This document shows positions 25,023 to 33,823 of a stretch of 59,846 nt of DNA, piece after piece. A program made the position numbers and the translations under genes. Numbering within the stretch: position 1 is the first letter of the stretch; every line of letters starts with the position of its first letter. The stretch is from Gemmatimonadota bacterium. GTDB lineage: Bacteria; Latescibacterota; UBA2968. The notes beneath the pieces are model-generated. The model was not told the DNA's origin, did not search any database, and worked only from the letters and a program-made list of their open reading frames with translations. Location of the stretch: positions 1 through 59,846 of the forward strand of contig VXRD01000149.1 of the NCBI GenBank assembly GCA_009838845.1, written 5' to 3'.

Positions 25023-26039
25023 TCACTTCTGCTTGCTGGACAGTCGTTTATATTTAAGAAATTTCTCTTGAACCAACCCTTTTGCGAAGAGATCCTTGCT
25101 CAGATCAAAGCCTTCCTCAATCGAATCTGTGCGTCCAAAACAGTAGAAAGCTGCACCGGCATTCAAACACACCAGATCCAGAATTGGTTCGGGAGTTTGG
25201 TGCTGTAAAAGAGATAGGAAGATTTCTGCATTCTCGTCACTATCACCACCTGGAATCTCACTGTAATCCCATTTTGCTATCCCAAAATCTGAAGGCGAAA
25301 TCTGGTATTCTCTGGTCACACCTTCGGCCACTTCAAAGATATGCGTGTGTCCAGAAATGGAGATCTCATCAATCCCCGGCTCTCCGACAACAATCAAGAA
25401 GCGTTTACGCCCAAGATGGCGGAGCACTTCTACCAGTTGTCTGCCCATATCGACATCAATTGTTCCGAGTATCTGATATTGGGGATTGGCAGGATTACAT
25501 AACGGAGCGCTGAGATTGAAAATCGTCCTCTTGTCAACCATTTGTCTGGCGGTCACCACTTTTTTCATTACTGGGTGGTATATGCGGGCAAACAGAAAAC
25601 ATACATTCGTTCTCCTGAAAATGTCCTCTAAACGGTCATCTCTGAAATCAAACTCACAGTCGAGTTCTTCCAGCAAATCAAAGCTTCCATTCGGTCGCTT
25701 TGATCCTTTATTGCCGTGTTTCACCACCGGAACGCCACCAGCAGATAAAACGAACGCAGCGGTTGTAGATACGTTGAATCGATTTAAACCGCTTCCACCT
25801 GTGCCACACGAATCAATGGCGTCGAAAGAGAGAGGAACAGGTCTCGACCTGATCAATAAAGCTCTTGAAAATCCGAGAATTTCATCGGCAGTCTCGCCCT
25901 TCTCAGAAAAAGCTATGAGCAACTCTGCGATCTGTTCGTCTGGCAGGTTACTTTCCAGGATTGCACTCAGACATTGTTCAGCCTCATCGGCCTGGAGAGA
26001 TTCACCCTCTCTGAGTTTATCAATGTATTTCGAGATCAT
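25023..26039 (-). CDS. trpD: Anthranilate phosphoribosyltransferase-family protein (TrpD-like)
   Basis: The 338-residue protein has the PRPP-binding CGTGGSG at about residue 78, KHGNKGSKRPNGS near 107, FLFARIYHPVMK and VDKRTIFNLSAPLCNPA. TrpD joins anthranilate to PRPP. Here the usual GTGGD is GTGGSG, and no other trp gene is near, so it may be a TrpD-family paralogue with another substrate. The ATG at 26039 lies 5 bp after the stop of the aldo/keto reductase, implying coupling. Two degraded copies of a sister gene lie at 6.2 and 15.1 kb. Confidence 0.75.
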   Translation of the reverse strand: MISKYIDKLREGESLQADEAEQCLSAILESNLPDEQIAELLIAFSEKGETADEILGFSRALLIRSRPVPLSFDAIDSCGTGGSGLNRFNVSTTAAFVLSAGGVPVVKHGNKGSKRPNGSFDLLEELDCEFDFRDDRLEDIFRRTNVCFLFARIYHPVMKKVVTARQMVDKRTIFNLSAPLCNPANPQYQILGTIDVDMGRQLVEVLRHLGRKRFLIVVGEPGIDEISISGHTHIFEVAEGVTREYQISPSDFGIAKWDYSEIPGGDSDENAEIFLSLLQHQTPEPILDLVCLNAGAAFYCFGRTDSIEEGFDLSKDLFAKGLVQEKFLKYKRLSSKQK

Positions 26040-26044
26040 ATCGT

Positions 26045-27037
26045 TTACGTCGCTAAGATATTGTCGATTGTCTGGAGTTCGTCTTCGGTGAAATTCAGGT
26101 TGTCGAGAACACCGATGCTGTCCTCGATTTGTTCGGGTCGGCTGGCTCCGCAAAGCGCGGTCGTGACCGCCTCTTGTCGGAGGACCCAGGCGATGGCCAT
26201 CTGGGCGAGGGTTTGACCGCGGGCGCAGGCGTGGTCGTTGAGCTTGCTGATTTTGCCGAGGAATTCTTTGTTGAGGCGATTTTTGAGCGGGTGACCCGGG
26301 CGAGCGGCGCGGGAGTCTGCGGGGATGCCGTCCAGGTATTTATCGGTGAGCATGCCGCTGTTGAGGATGGAGAAGGCGATGCAGCCGATGCCTTCCTCCT
26401 GAAGGACGTCGAAGAGACCATTGTTTTCGGGTTGTCGGGTAAGCAGATTGTATTTGGGCTGATGGATCAGGCAGGGCGTACCTAAGTCGCGCAGGATTCG
26501 CGCGGCCTCTCTGGTTTTGTCGGGCGGATAATTGGAGATGCCAACATAGAGGGCGCGACCTGAACGGACGGTGAAATCGAGAGCGCCCATGGTTTCTGCA
26601 AGTGGCGTGTCGGGATCGGGGCGATGGTGGTAGAAGATATCGACATAATCTACCCCCAGGCGTTTGAGGCTTTGGTCGAGGCTGGCAACGAGGTATTTCC
26701 GCGAGCCAAAATTGCCATAGGGTCCGGGCCACATATCAAATCCGGCCTTGGTGGAGATGATCAGTTCGTCCCGGTAGGGCGTCAGGTCGAGCTGGAGGAT
26801 GCGGCCGAAGGTCTCTTCGGCAGAGCCATAGGGCGGTCCATAGTTGTTGGCCAGATCCAGGTGCGTGATGCCGTGGTCAAAGGCGGTGCGCACCGTAGCG
26901 CGTCCGGTTTCAAACACATCGACGCCACCAAAATTATGCCACAGGCCGAGAGAGAGCAGGGGGAGTTGAATACCGCTGTTGCCACACCGCCTATATGTCA
27001 TGCTGTCGTAACGCGATTGGGATGGGAAGTCGGACAT
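26045..27037 (-). CDS. Aldo/keto reductase, YghZ-like
   Basis: The 330-residue protein has the AKR tetrad: Asp and Tyr in HLDLANNYGPPYGSAEE, Lys in IISTKAGFD and His in IFYHHRPD. The YGPPYGSAEE stretch is typical of the YghZ (GPR, L-glyceraldehyde-3-phosphate reductase) group. NADPH reduces an aldehyde or ketone. The start at 27037 follows AAAGGAG. It is the first gene of a two-gene unit with trpD, and a relic of the same pair lies at 6.2-6.7 kb. Confidence 0.85.
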   Translation of the reverse strand: MSDFPSQSRYDSMTYRRCGNSGIQLPLLSLGLWHNFGGVDVFETGRATVRTAFDHGITHLDLANNYGPPYGSAEETFGRILQLDLTPYRDELIISTKAGFDMWPGPYGNFGSRKYLVASLDQSLKRLGVDYVDIFYHHRPDPDTPLAETMGALDFTVRSGRALYVGISNYPPDKTREAARILRDLGTPCLIHQPKYNLLTRQPENNGLFDVLQEEGIGCIAFSILNSGMLTDKYLDGIPADSRAARPGHPLKNRLNKEFLGKISKLNDHACARGQTLAQMAIAWVLRQEAVTTALCGASRPEQIEDSIGVLDNLNFTEDELQTIDNILAT

Positions 27038-27179
27038 GAAGGCTCCTTTCAAAACTTGGGACCTGGAAAAAAATAACATAGAGGGGAAACCTTCACCCCT
27101 TTGATTTTCAAGTTCTAACCCTCAAGCTTTTCGTCCGTAACGGGTGGAATTGCATGCAAGAAACTTAATTGAAACAGTA

Positions 27180-27830
27180 CTAAGTTTGCATAAGCTCATG
27201 GATCAGCGGTGGGACCTGACGGATATCGGTCAGTTGCCGCAGGGCGCCGGTGAAGTCCAGGCCGCTCGTCAGGCCCTGCGGTATGACGATGCAGCGCAGC
27301 CCGGCCGCCAGTGCGGCGCGCAGCCCCCGGTCTGAGTCTTCGATAACGACGCATTCGGCGGCGCTAAGGCCGTTTTGCCGCATGGCCGTGAGGTAGGGCT
27401 CGGGGTCGGGCTTGGAATGTCGGTAGTCTTCGCGCACGAGCGTGAAATCGATGCAGTCCAGCAGGCCGGTGGCGGCGTGGATGATCTCAAAGTGCTCCCG
27501 CCGCGAACTGGTGACGATGCCCATGCGCACCGTGCCGTGGAGTTGGCGCAGCACTTGGCGGGCGCCGTCGATGACGGGTACACCGGCACGCAAGAGTTCG
27601 GTGTAGCGGGCGTTGCGCCAGATGCGGGCTGGCTCCAGCGCCTGTTCGTCTATGCCGTGTTCGGCGGCGATCTTGGTAAGGCCTTCGCTGGCCTTGAGGA
27701 AGAGCTCGATGAAACGGGCTTCGCTCAGGCGGACGCCGAGGCGTTCCAAGGTTTCGCGGCAAGCCTGAAAGTACAGGCCTTCGGTGTCGACCAGGACGCC
27801 GTCGTTGTCCCAAAGAATGGCTTTCAGCAT
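27180..27830 (-). CDS. HAD-IA phosphatase/phosphomutase, beta-PGM-like
   Basis: The complete 216-residue protein has motif I ILWDNDGVLVDTE (the first Asp is the nucleophile, the second the acid/base), motif II IVTSSRR, motif III KPDPEPY and motif IV VIEDSDRGLRAA. A beta-phosphoglucomutase or sugar-phosphate phosphatase is likely. The gene is strikingly G+C-rich compared with neighbours on both sides, a sign of a different origin. A promoter should lie in the spacer toward 28050. Confidence 0.85.
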   Translation of the reverse strand: MLKAILWDNDGVLVDTEGLYFQACRETLERLGVRLSEARFIELFLKASEGLTKIAAEHGIDEQALEPARIWRNARYTELLRAGVPVIDGARQVLRQLHGTVRMGIVTSSRREHFEIIHAATGLLDCIDFTLVREDYRHSKPDPEPYLTAMRQNGLSAAECVVIEDSDRGLRAALAAGLRCIVIPQGLTSGLDFTGALRQLTDIRQVPPLIHELMQT

Positions 27831-28052
27831 AGCACTTTATATCCTTTCCGCCGCTTGGTTTAAGGTACCGCCTAGTCTATCACGAGGATCGCTTCTCATC
27901 AATAGTGACTTCGGTACCCGTTGAACTGTAGTTAGCCCAATCTTTGAACTTGATCTGATTCTACATAGTCGGCCTGAACCTGGTTTGAAGAATCCTTTGA
28001 GCTGACAACTCACCAAAAGGTGCACCACAACACCTGACATCCTCAAAAGTGC

Positions 28053-28679
28053 TCAAAGGACCTGTCTTTTTGCGTTTGACGTAATTTGATTGATTCGTTC
28101 TTGGATATCGATTTCTGGCGTATAGTGAATACCATGTATGCTAACTTGCTCAGCGCCTTGCACATTGTTAATTCTGTCATCCACAAAAATGGCTTCTTCA
28201 GCAGTCACTTCCAAACGGGATAGCATACGCTGAAAAATCTTTGGGTCAGGTTTGCGCAAACCTTCTTTAGCTGAGAACATTATCGCGTCAAAAAGGTCAT
28301 CATGAATCTCTTCCTGTACAATTTTGCGTGTCGTGATCCAAGCGTCGCTGAGTACGCCGAGTTTATATTTACCTTTTAATGAGGTAATATAGTCTAACAG
28401 ATCATAATTCCAGATGGGTTCGCCCCAGAAATCCACACCTAATTTCTGTGCTTCATCATTTGATATATTCAGTTCATCTCCAATAACTTTCCATAACTTT
28501 TCTGGATGTTCTTCTCCCACGAAAAGTTTCGGCGTTAGAGGGTGATAGAATACCATTTGGGCCAGTTCAGCTATTGACATACCAATTTGAGGAATTTGAG
28601 TGTCGTCCGCTGTTAGTTTTTCTTCTATCAGTACTCCACCCATATCCCAGATGATGGCTTTGATCACTTCACTCCTCAT
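28053..28679 (-). CDS. HAD-IA hydrolase
   Basis: The 208-residue enzyme has motif I IIWDMGGVLIEE, motif II GVLSDAW, motif III KPDPKIF and motif IV FVDDRINNVQGAE. The start at 28679 lies inside the end of the DUF5069 gene (11-bp overlap), so the two are coupled. The last codons (AKRQVL) fall in a 27-bp stretch that matches the 3' part of the kinase gene at 48890-48916 with one mismatch, so its natural C-terminus may have been replaced. The substrate is unknown. Confidence 0.8.
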   Translation of the reverse strand: MRSEVIKAIIWDMGGVLIEEKLTADDTQIPQIGMSIAELAQMVFYHPLTPKLFVGEEHPEKLWKVIGDELNISNDEAQKLGVDFWGEPIWNYDLLDYITSLKGKYKLGVLSDAWITTRKIVQEEIHDDLFDAIMFSAKEGLRKPDPKIFQRMLSRLEVTAEEAIFVDDRINNVQGAEQVSIHGIHYTPEIDIQERINQITSNAKRQVL

Positions 28680-29118
28680 TGAGTAACGCCAGATGAAAGC
28701 CATGCCAGTCGTCGAGATCGTTGAGGTCGGTGCCGAGCCACTCTTTGTCAGATTGGGGGAACCCAAGAATCTCAAGCATTTCGCTTCGACCAGGCTCTGG
28801 CTTGGGGAACGAGAGGATGCGTTCGTTGAATTGGTCAATCGCCTCCGGCGTCAGGCTTTCCGGTTTTGCATTCTCTTTTACCCAGGTCTCGAACGCCAGG
28901 TAGCCCGGCTGCGACGCGCTTACGAAAGCGACAGCAGCGGTCGAGTCAATTCCCAGAGCTTCGAGCAGCAGGCCATCAAACCCGCCTTCGCCCGCTCTGT
29001 ATTCACCTGCCAACTTGCCCTTTGCCGACAGACGCATTTTCAACCATAGCCTCGGAAGGTGAACCAATCCCAACGGGCCTTTTGTCCGGGTGCTGATGAG
29101 AGGAACCTGTGTCTCCAT
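28669..29118 (-). CDS. DUF5069-family protein
   Basis: The 149-residue protein shows the DUF5069 pattern well: GLVHLPRLWLKMRLSAKGKL, then GGFDGLLLEALGID and FETWVKENA. The function is unknown. The ATG at 29118 follows AAGGAGA. It overlaps the HAD gene behind it by 11 bp, so both proteins may work in the same step. A shorter relative is at 12467. Confidence 0.75.
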   Translation of the reverse strand: METQVPLISTRTKGPLGLVHLPRLWLKMRLSAKGKLAGEYRAGEGGFDGLLLEALGIDSTAAVAFVSASQPGYLAFETWVKENAKPESLTPEAIDQFNERILSFPKPEPGRSEMLEILGFPQSDKEWLGTDLNDLDDWHGFHLALLNEE

Positions 29119-29174
29119 TGCGAGTCTCCTTATTAGTGATTATCAATGATTTGTCGTTTTGTTACTTCGTTATT

Positions 29175-30821
29175 CTAACCCCATTTTGTCACCCACTCAC
29201 GACTGAGCCAATCTTTCCATTGACGTGCCAAATCCATTCGCGCATCTCGAACCGAGTTTGAATGGGGTATATTTCCCGGTTTTGGAGGTGAGTTAAGCGG
29301 AAACTGCTGTCCTGTTATTGCCTCTAACGCATCTCTTCGGGCCGTGAAGTTCGCTACGCGACCCATTTGGGTGTCTTCTTCAAGGCCAGCGGCGATTTCT
29401 GCGGCAAAATCTGGATAAGCCATTTGTGCGGCCAGTAGAAGCGATTGATAACGAACATCTAAGCTTGTATCGTTGAGTAGATTGGAGAATGACGTTTTAC
29501 AATCGGGCCACAAATTCTGGCACTTTTGCAGCGAGTAAACGCCCGCCATCCGGACGTTCGGCGAAGAATCTCGGAACGCGTCCAGTATATGGTTCGCATT
29601 TATCTGAGCCGGTTCGGTTGCCAATGCACATAATGCTGCTGTGCGAACAGTCGCTATAGGGTGTTTGACGTGCTTGCTTATTGGCTCTATTGCTTGAGGC
29701 GGGATGGCATTTCCAAGAAAAGAAAGGATTGCATCCTTCACTTCCTCATGATCAGTGCTGTTGAGTTTTGTCAATCTCTGTTGTAGGGGGCGGTTCCGCC
29801 ACGATGACCAGTTTCGGAAGGGAGTAATCGAAAGCTCAGGTGTACTCTCGGTTTCTTTGATTACCAGCGCATCACGCACGGATACGAGACCAGCACGTAG
29901 TTCTGACCATTGAGGTTTTTTCTTTGATGAAGCGATGAGTGCTGATTTCATTTCCGTGGCTGTCCAATTTGGATGGGCTTGCCACAAACAGGCGGCGGCT
30001 CCAAGCAGAATTGGTCCTGCGAAGGATGTGCCATTTGTGCGGGCATAGCCACCTGGAAGGTTGTCCATTTTCGCATGAAGGGGGTGCGCGACCTCTACAT
30101 CAGGGAGGGCAATGTTCGCCGCAGGTGCCAGAATTTGAGGAACCCATTTTCCCTCAAATGTCGTTCCACGGCATCCTTGATACATTTCGGCTTGGGATGG
30201 ATCTCCGCTCGGTGAGATTATGATGCCACCCACAGATAGCACAGAAGGGGATGCGGTCTGCGCTGTCGCTGCAGTCTGGTCGGGCACATTGCCTGATCCC
30301 GAGATTACAAGCACGCCCTCTGAGGCCAGTTCTTCACACAAAATGCGAAGCGGTTCCATCTGCCAGGGGAGAATGCCTGAGTCTGTCCGAAATATGCGTG
30401 CTGCCATAACTGCCCGAATCTCGTACTTTCGCCAATTGTCCCGAACCCATTCCAGCGCTTTTAGACTTGGTAAATATTGATCAGGATTTGACTTATGCTC
30501 TGGGAAGTACATAGCAATGAGAAATAGGTCTGCCTCTGGCGCAACACCTGTGTATAATCCCTGCGATGCAGCCCCCGATCCTGCAGCACCAGCGGCGGCA
30601 CGCAGCGCGTGCGAACTACCTGCTGCCCAGGGTTCGGGTTCTGGATAAAACACTTCGGGGCGTGGTTCAGAATCCATCACATGTACTATGTGGGTTGTAC
30701 GGTGTCTATTTGTACTAATATCGGGATGATTTGAAAATCTACCATCGACAACAGCAATACGGACACCTTTCCCCGTAAGCTCAACAGGAACTTGCAGAAA
30801 GTCTCGCAGTGTTGGCCACAC
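29175..30821 (-). CDS. Subtilisin-like serine protease with C-terminal HEAT repeats
   Basis: The 548-residue protein has the S8 triad as Asp26 (AVVDGRFSNHPD), His71 (SSHALRAAAG) and Ser266 (TNGTSFAGP), with the oxyanion Asn178 in SGSGNVPD. About residues 350-490 contain HEAT-like helical repeats (HVKHPIATVRTAALCAL, DSSPNVRMAGVYSL, DTSLDVRYQSLLLAA). There is no signal peptide, so it may be cytoplasmic. It begins with GTG at 30821 about ten bases after GAGGAG. The HEAT part may recognise a partner or substrate. This fusion is uncommon. Confidence 0.8.
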   Translation of the reverse strand: MWPTLRDFLQVPVELTGKGVRIAVVDGRFSNHPDISTNRHRTTHIVHVMDSEPRPEVFYPEPEPWAAGSSHALRAAAGAAGSGAASQGLYTGVAPEADLFLIAMYFPEHKSNPDQYLPSLKALEWVRDNWRKYEIRAVMAARIFRTDSGILPWQMEPLRILCEELASEGVLVISGSGNVPDQTAATAQTASPSVLSVGGIIISPSGDPSQAEMYQGCRGTTFEGKWVPQILAPAANIALPDVEVAHPLHAKMDNLPGGYARTNGTSFAGPILLGAAACLWQAHPNWTATEMKSALIASSKKKPQWSELRAGLVSVRDALVIKETESTPELSITPFRNWSSWRNRPLQQRLTKLNSTDHEEVKDAILSFLGNAIPPQAIEPISKHVKHPIATVRTAALCALATEPAQINANHILDAFRDSSPNVRMAGVYSLQKCQNLWPDCKTSFSNLLNDTSLDVRYQSLLLAAQMAYPDFAAEIAAGLEEDTQMGRVANFTARRDALEAITGQQFPLNSPPKPGNIPHSNSVRDARMDLARQWKDWLSREWVTKWG

Positions 30822-30899
30822 TATGAATTACTCCTCAAGAAGAGATGATTTTTTTGCGCGATTTTGCGGGTGTTGTGTTTCTCTTTTAGATTGGACATT

Positions 30900-31394
30900 T
30901 TACACAAAATCAGAGGAAAGGGCTCCCAAAAATCCAACTCGCTTTTCAGGATCCCGGTATTGAATCAGTTCGTAGTGCCCAATCATAAATCCTTGTGCTT
31001 CCCAGAATTTCAAGGCTTCTGGATTGTCCCGTCGGACATTTAAATCGATCCTATCAACTCCCAGACTATCGGTAATTTCTATGGCTGATTTTACCAGGAA
31101 CGTCCCAATGCTCCTCCTGCGCTTGGCAGGAACAACGTAAAAGTCGTTTATCTCTGCCCTGGTGCCAGATATGGAGAATGAAATAAATCCCACTGGGGAT
31201 CCTTCGCTTAGCCCCCAAAATACCCTTGGTTCAGTGCTGGACAGGGGAAAACGATCTGCGAAATACGAATCCCGACTATCAGATGTACATACCGTATCGG
31301 CATGTGGCATGATCTCCAGCCAGTAAGCTTCGACGAGTGGACGAAATCGGTTCTGGTCGGCTGGAATTACCCGTTTGAAATTGATGCGTTCCAT
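30900..31394 (-). CDS. GNAT-family N-acetyltransferase
   Basis: The 164-residue protein has motif A as VVPAKRRRSIGTFLVKSA, where the usual G-x-G core appears as S-I-G, and motif B as DNPEALKFWEAQGF. VGFISFSIS is the central strand. The family is clear; the acceptor is unknown. It starts 39 bp after the kinase gene at 31434 and is likely cotranscribed with it. Confidence 0.8.
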   Translation of the reverse strand: MERINFKRVIPADQNRFRPLVEAYWLEIMPHADTVCTSDSRDSYFADRFPLSSTEPRVFWGLSEGSPVGFISFSISGTRAEINDFYVVPAKRRRSIGTFLVKSAIEITDSLGVDRIDLNVRRDNPEALKFWEAQGFMIGHYELIQYRDPEKRVGFLGALSSDFV

Positions 31395-31433
31395 AATAAA
31401 CCTGCCTCTGTGGCCTGTTGCCAGACACTGCGT

Positions 31434-32390
31434 TTACTCGCCAACCGCTTCTTCGAATCTGACCTCTATCTCCGTTCGATTAGCCTGGAACCATTCCAGG
31501 AGTTGCAAACAGGTATTCCCCTTTTCTATCTCCTCAAGCTCTGGGAGACAGCGCGAAAGCATCACATACGGCATGTGGTCTCTCTCCAACGGACGAAGCG
31601 GATTAACCGCGTTGTAGGACGCCAGAAACTCGCTGAAGTGAGCCAGCCACCAGCGACGGTGCTCACCCGTCTCTCCCTCTGAAGGCAGGCCATTGCGACC
31701 TTCGTACTTGATCATCGAAATCAGAGCTGTCGTGATGTCGTCAATCCGATGTCCAATACTGATGTGATCGCAGTCGATGAACCCGCGAAATTCACCCTTG
31801 ACCATCCGGACATTTCCGCGATGCACGTCCTGGAATACTGGCTCCATCGGCAACGAAGACGCGATCAGTCGCAGGTGGCCTTCAACTTCACTCAGCGTGT
31901 CCTCAACTCTTCGTCTTGCCTCACCAGAAAGTTTGGGTAGCGCCTTGGGAACATAGTCTTTGAAAAGTGGTTCATAGGCGTTGTCCTCCCACGTCTCGAT
32001 GGGTCCCTCAAAGTCGGCCAAGATGGCGTGCAAGCGACCGTAGGCTGCTCCTAAAGTTCGATAGAGCGGGCCTGAATCTGGGCCATAGAAGTCAGGTTCG
32101 TCGTCTGGTAGGAAGGGCATCAAAATGTAGATGGACGAGTCGATTTTGCTATAAGACAAGCCAGACCTGGTCTCGACCAGATAGGCTATGGGAAGACCCG
32201 AGTCATGAACATGACGTGTGACTCGGAACTGAGTCTCAGTACGCACCAGCACATCGGGCGCGCCGACGTTCTTCAGAACGAAGCGCTCGCCTGTGGTTGA
32301 CTCGACGTGATACACTTCTGGGACTGCGTCTGCTCTGATGCACTGGACGGAGACATCCCAAGCCTCCAAAGCCCGTTTAGCTTCTTTCAT
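31434..32390 (-). CDS. APH-fold phosphotransferase with altered Brenner motif
   Basis: From the ATG at 32390 (a TTG at 32408 is also possible) the protein has 318 residues. The loop is VFQDVHRGNVR: catalytic Asp and metal-binding Asn are kept, but the first His of H-G-D is Phe. FIDCDHISIG supplies the DFG-like Asp. It resembles SrkA/CotS-type kinases. Like many genes here it is followed by a GNAT. The substrate is unknown, and activity is likely but not certain with the altered loop. Confidence 0.75.
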   Translation of the reverse strand: MKEAKRALEAWDVSVQCIRADAVPEVYHVESTTGERFVLKNVGAPDVLVRTETQFRVTRHVHDSGLPIAYLVETRSGLSYSKIDSSIYILMPFLPDDEPDFYGPDSGPLYRTLGAAYGRLHAILADFEGPIETWEDNAYEPLFKDYVPKALPKLSGEARRRVEDTLSEVEGHLRLIASSLPMEPVFQDVHRGNVRMVKGEFRGFIDCDHISIGHRIDDITTALISMIKYEGRNGLPSEGETGEHRRWWLAHFSEFLASYNAVNPLRPLERDHMPYVMLSRCLPELEEIEKGNTCLQLLEWFQANRTEIEVRFEEAVGE

Positions 32391-32464
32391 CTGGCTACCG
32401 ATACGCAAGTGTTACAGCAGACGGATCCGACTTCATTTGTGAGTGCGGTCATGTGTACTCCTTA

Positions 32465-33778
32465 TCAGGCATCAAAATAACTGAGTCGATCGCCTTCTGC
32501 TTCCCAGAGTTCTTCAAACATTTTTCGGATATCGGGTAAAGATACGACGGATGCAGTAAGTGGGTCCAATGCACAAGCATGGAATGCCGCTTCTTTATTT
32601 TTTTCCATTGCAGCTTTGACGGAGAGTTCTTGTACGGCGATGTTGGTCATGTTTAATGCGGCGCACTGAGGCGGGAGTTCACCAACGTAACAGGGATGAA
32701 TGCCTTCTCTGTCGATCATGCAGGGTACTTCAACACAGCATTCGTCGGGAAGATTGGTGATAGATCCGTTGTTCATGACGTTGCCGTTGAAGACAAATGG
32801 GACACCTGTGATTTTTGCTTCTACGATTGAAGAAGCGTATTCGTGGGATGCTTGCAGTTTTGGGACTTCGGCTTCGGTATCGTCATCTGTGATGCCCGTG
32901 TCTTTCATCCAGGACCGTTTGCGGCCTTCGGGCAATTCCATATAGACGGGATCGCGTTCTGGCAGGTTGTAGATGTCCCGCAATTCCTGAGTGCGCTGGA
33001 AGTAGGGGAGGTATTCTGAATTGTGTCGGGTGCTTTCGGTGACAAAATAGCCAAATTGCTTCATCATCTCGACCCGCACCAGGTCGTCTTTGAAACTGGG
33101 ATGGGTATCGACGGCTTTGAAGATGCGAGGATACAGGTCTTCGCCGTCTCTGTTGAATTTTAGAATCCAGGCCTGGTGGTTAATCCCCGCAACGAGGTAA
33201 CTAACATCTTCGTAGGGAACGTCAATGCCATTTGCCAGTTTTTTTGTTGTGCCCTGTACGCTGTGGCAGAGGCCGACGTTTTGGATGGATGAACCGATAG
33301 AATGCATCCAGGTGAGCATGGCCATGGGGTTGGTATAATTTAACATGAGTGCATCGGGGCAGTGTTTTTCCATGCTTTTGCAAAATGATAGGTGCTCGTG
33401 TGCGGTGCGAAGATAACGGAACACTCCTCCTACACCTACTGTGTCGGCGACAGTTTGGTTAATGCCGTACTTTTTGGGGATGTTGATTTCAGATGCGTAA
33501 GGTTCGCCCCAGTAGGCTGCGCCTCCAATGGATACGGCAGTGACGACAAAATCTGCGCCGGGCAATAATTCTTCGCGATCCGTGCTGGCGATGCATTTGC
33601 CAGGGAGCCCATGGCCATCAATGGCGCGGTTCACGTAATCGTGCACCTGGGTCAATCGCTCTTCGTTGATATCACAGAGTGCGATTGTGGAATCGTTTAA
33701 TAATTCACGAGATAAAATATCGAGGGACAGTCGGCTTCCGAATCCACTGCCAGCACCAATGATTACAATTTTTGCCAT
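32465..33778 (-). CDS. Family 4 glycoside hydrolase (alpha-galactosidase/glucosidase type)
   Basis: The 437-residue enzyme has the NAD-binding GAGSGFGSR at the N-terminus, the metal-binding GLCHSVQ and GINHQAW, and LNYTNPMAM, all hallmarks of GH4, which uses NAD+ and a divalent metal in a redox-assisted cleavage. The MelA/AglA type is likely. The ATG at 33778 follows TGGAGG. It closes a run of catabolic genes on the same strand (PhyH, sulfatase, FAD_oxidored), so it probably acts on a sugar released by those enzymes. Confidence 0.9.
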   Translation of the reverse strand: MAKIVIIGAGSGFGSRLSLDILSRELLNDSTIALCDINEERLTQVHDYVNRAIDGHGLPGKCIASTDREELLPGADFVVTAVSIGGAAYWGEPYASEINIPKKYGINQTVADTVGVGGVFRYLRTAHEHLSFCKSMEKHCPDALMLNYTNPMAMLTWMHSIGSSIQNVGLCHSVQGTTKKLANGIDVPYEDVSYLVAGINHQAWILKFNRDGEDLYPRIFKAVDTHPSFKDDLVRVEMMKQFGYFVTESTRHNSEYLPYFQRTQELRDIYNLPERDPVYMELPEGRKRSWMKDTGITDDDTEAEVPKLQASHEYASSIVEAKITGVPFVFNGNVMNNGSITNLPDECCVEVPCMIDREGIHPCYVGELPPQCAALNMTNIAVQELSVKAAMEKNKEAAFHACALDPLTASVVSLPDIRKMFEELWEAEGDRLSYFDA

Positions 33779-33823
33779 TAAAACCTCCAGTATGAAAAGG
33801 TAATGAACTCAGCGAGTGAGGAA

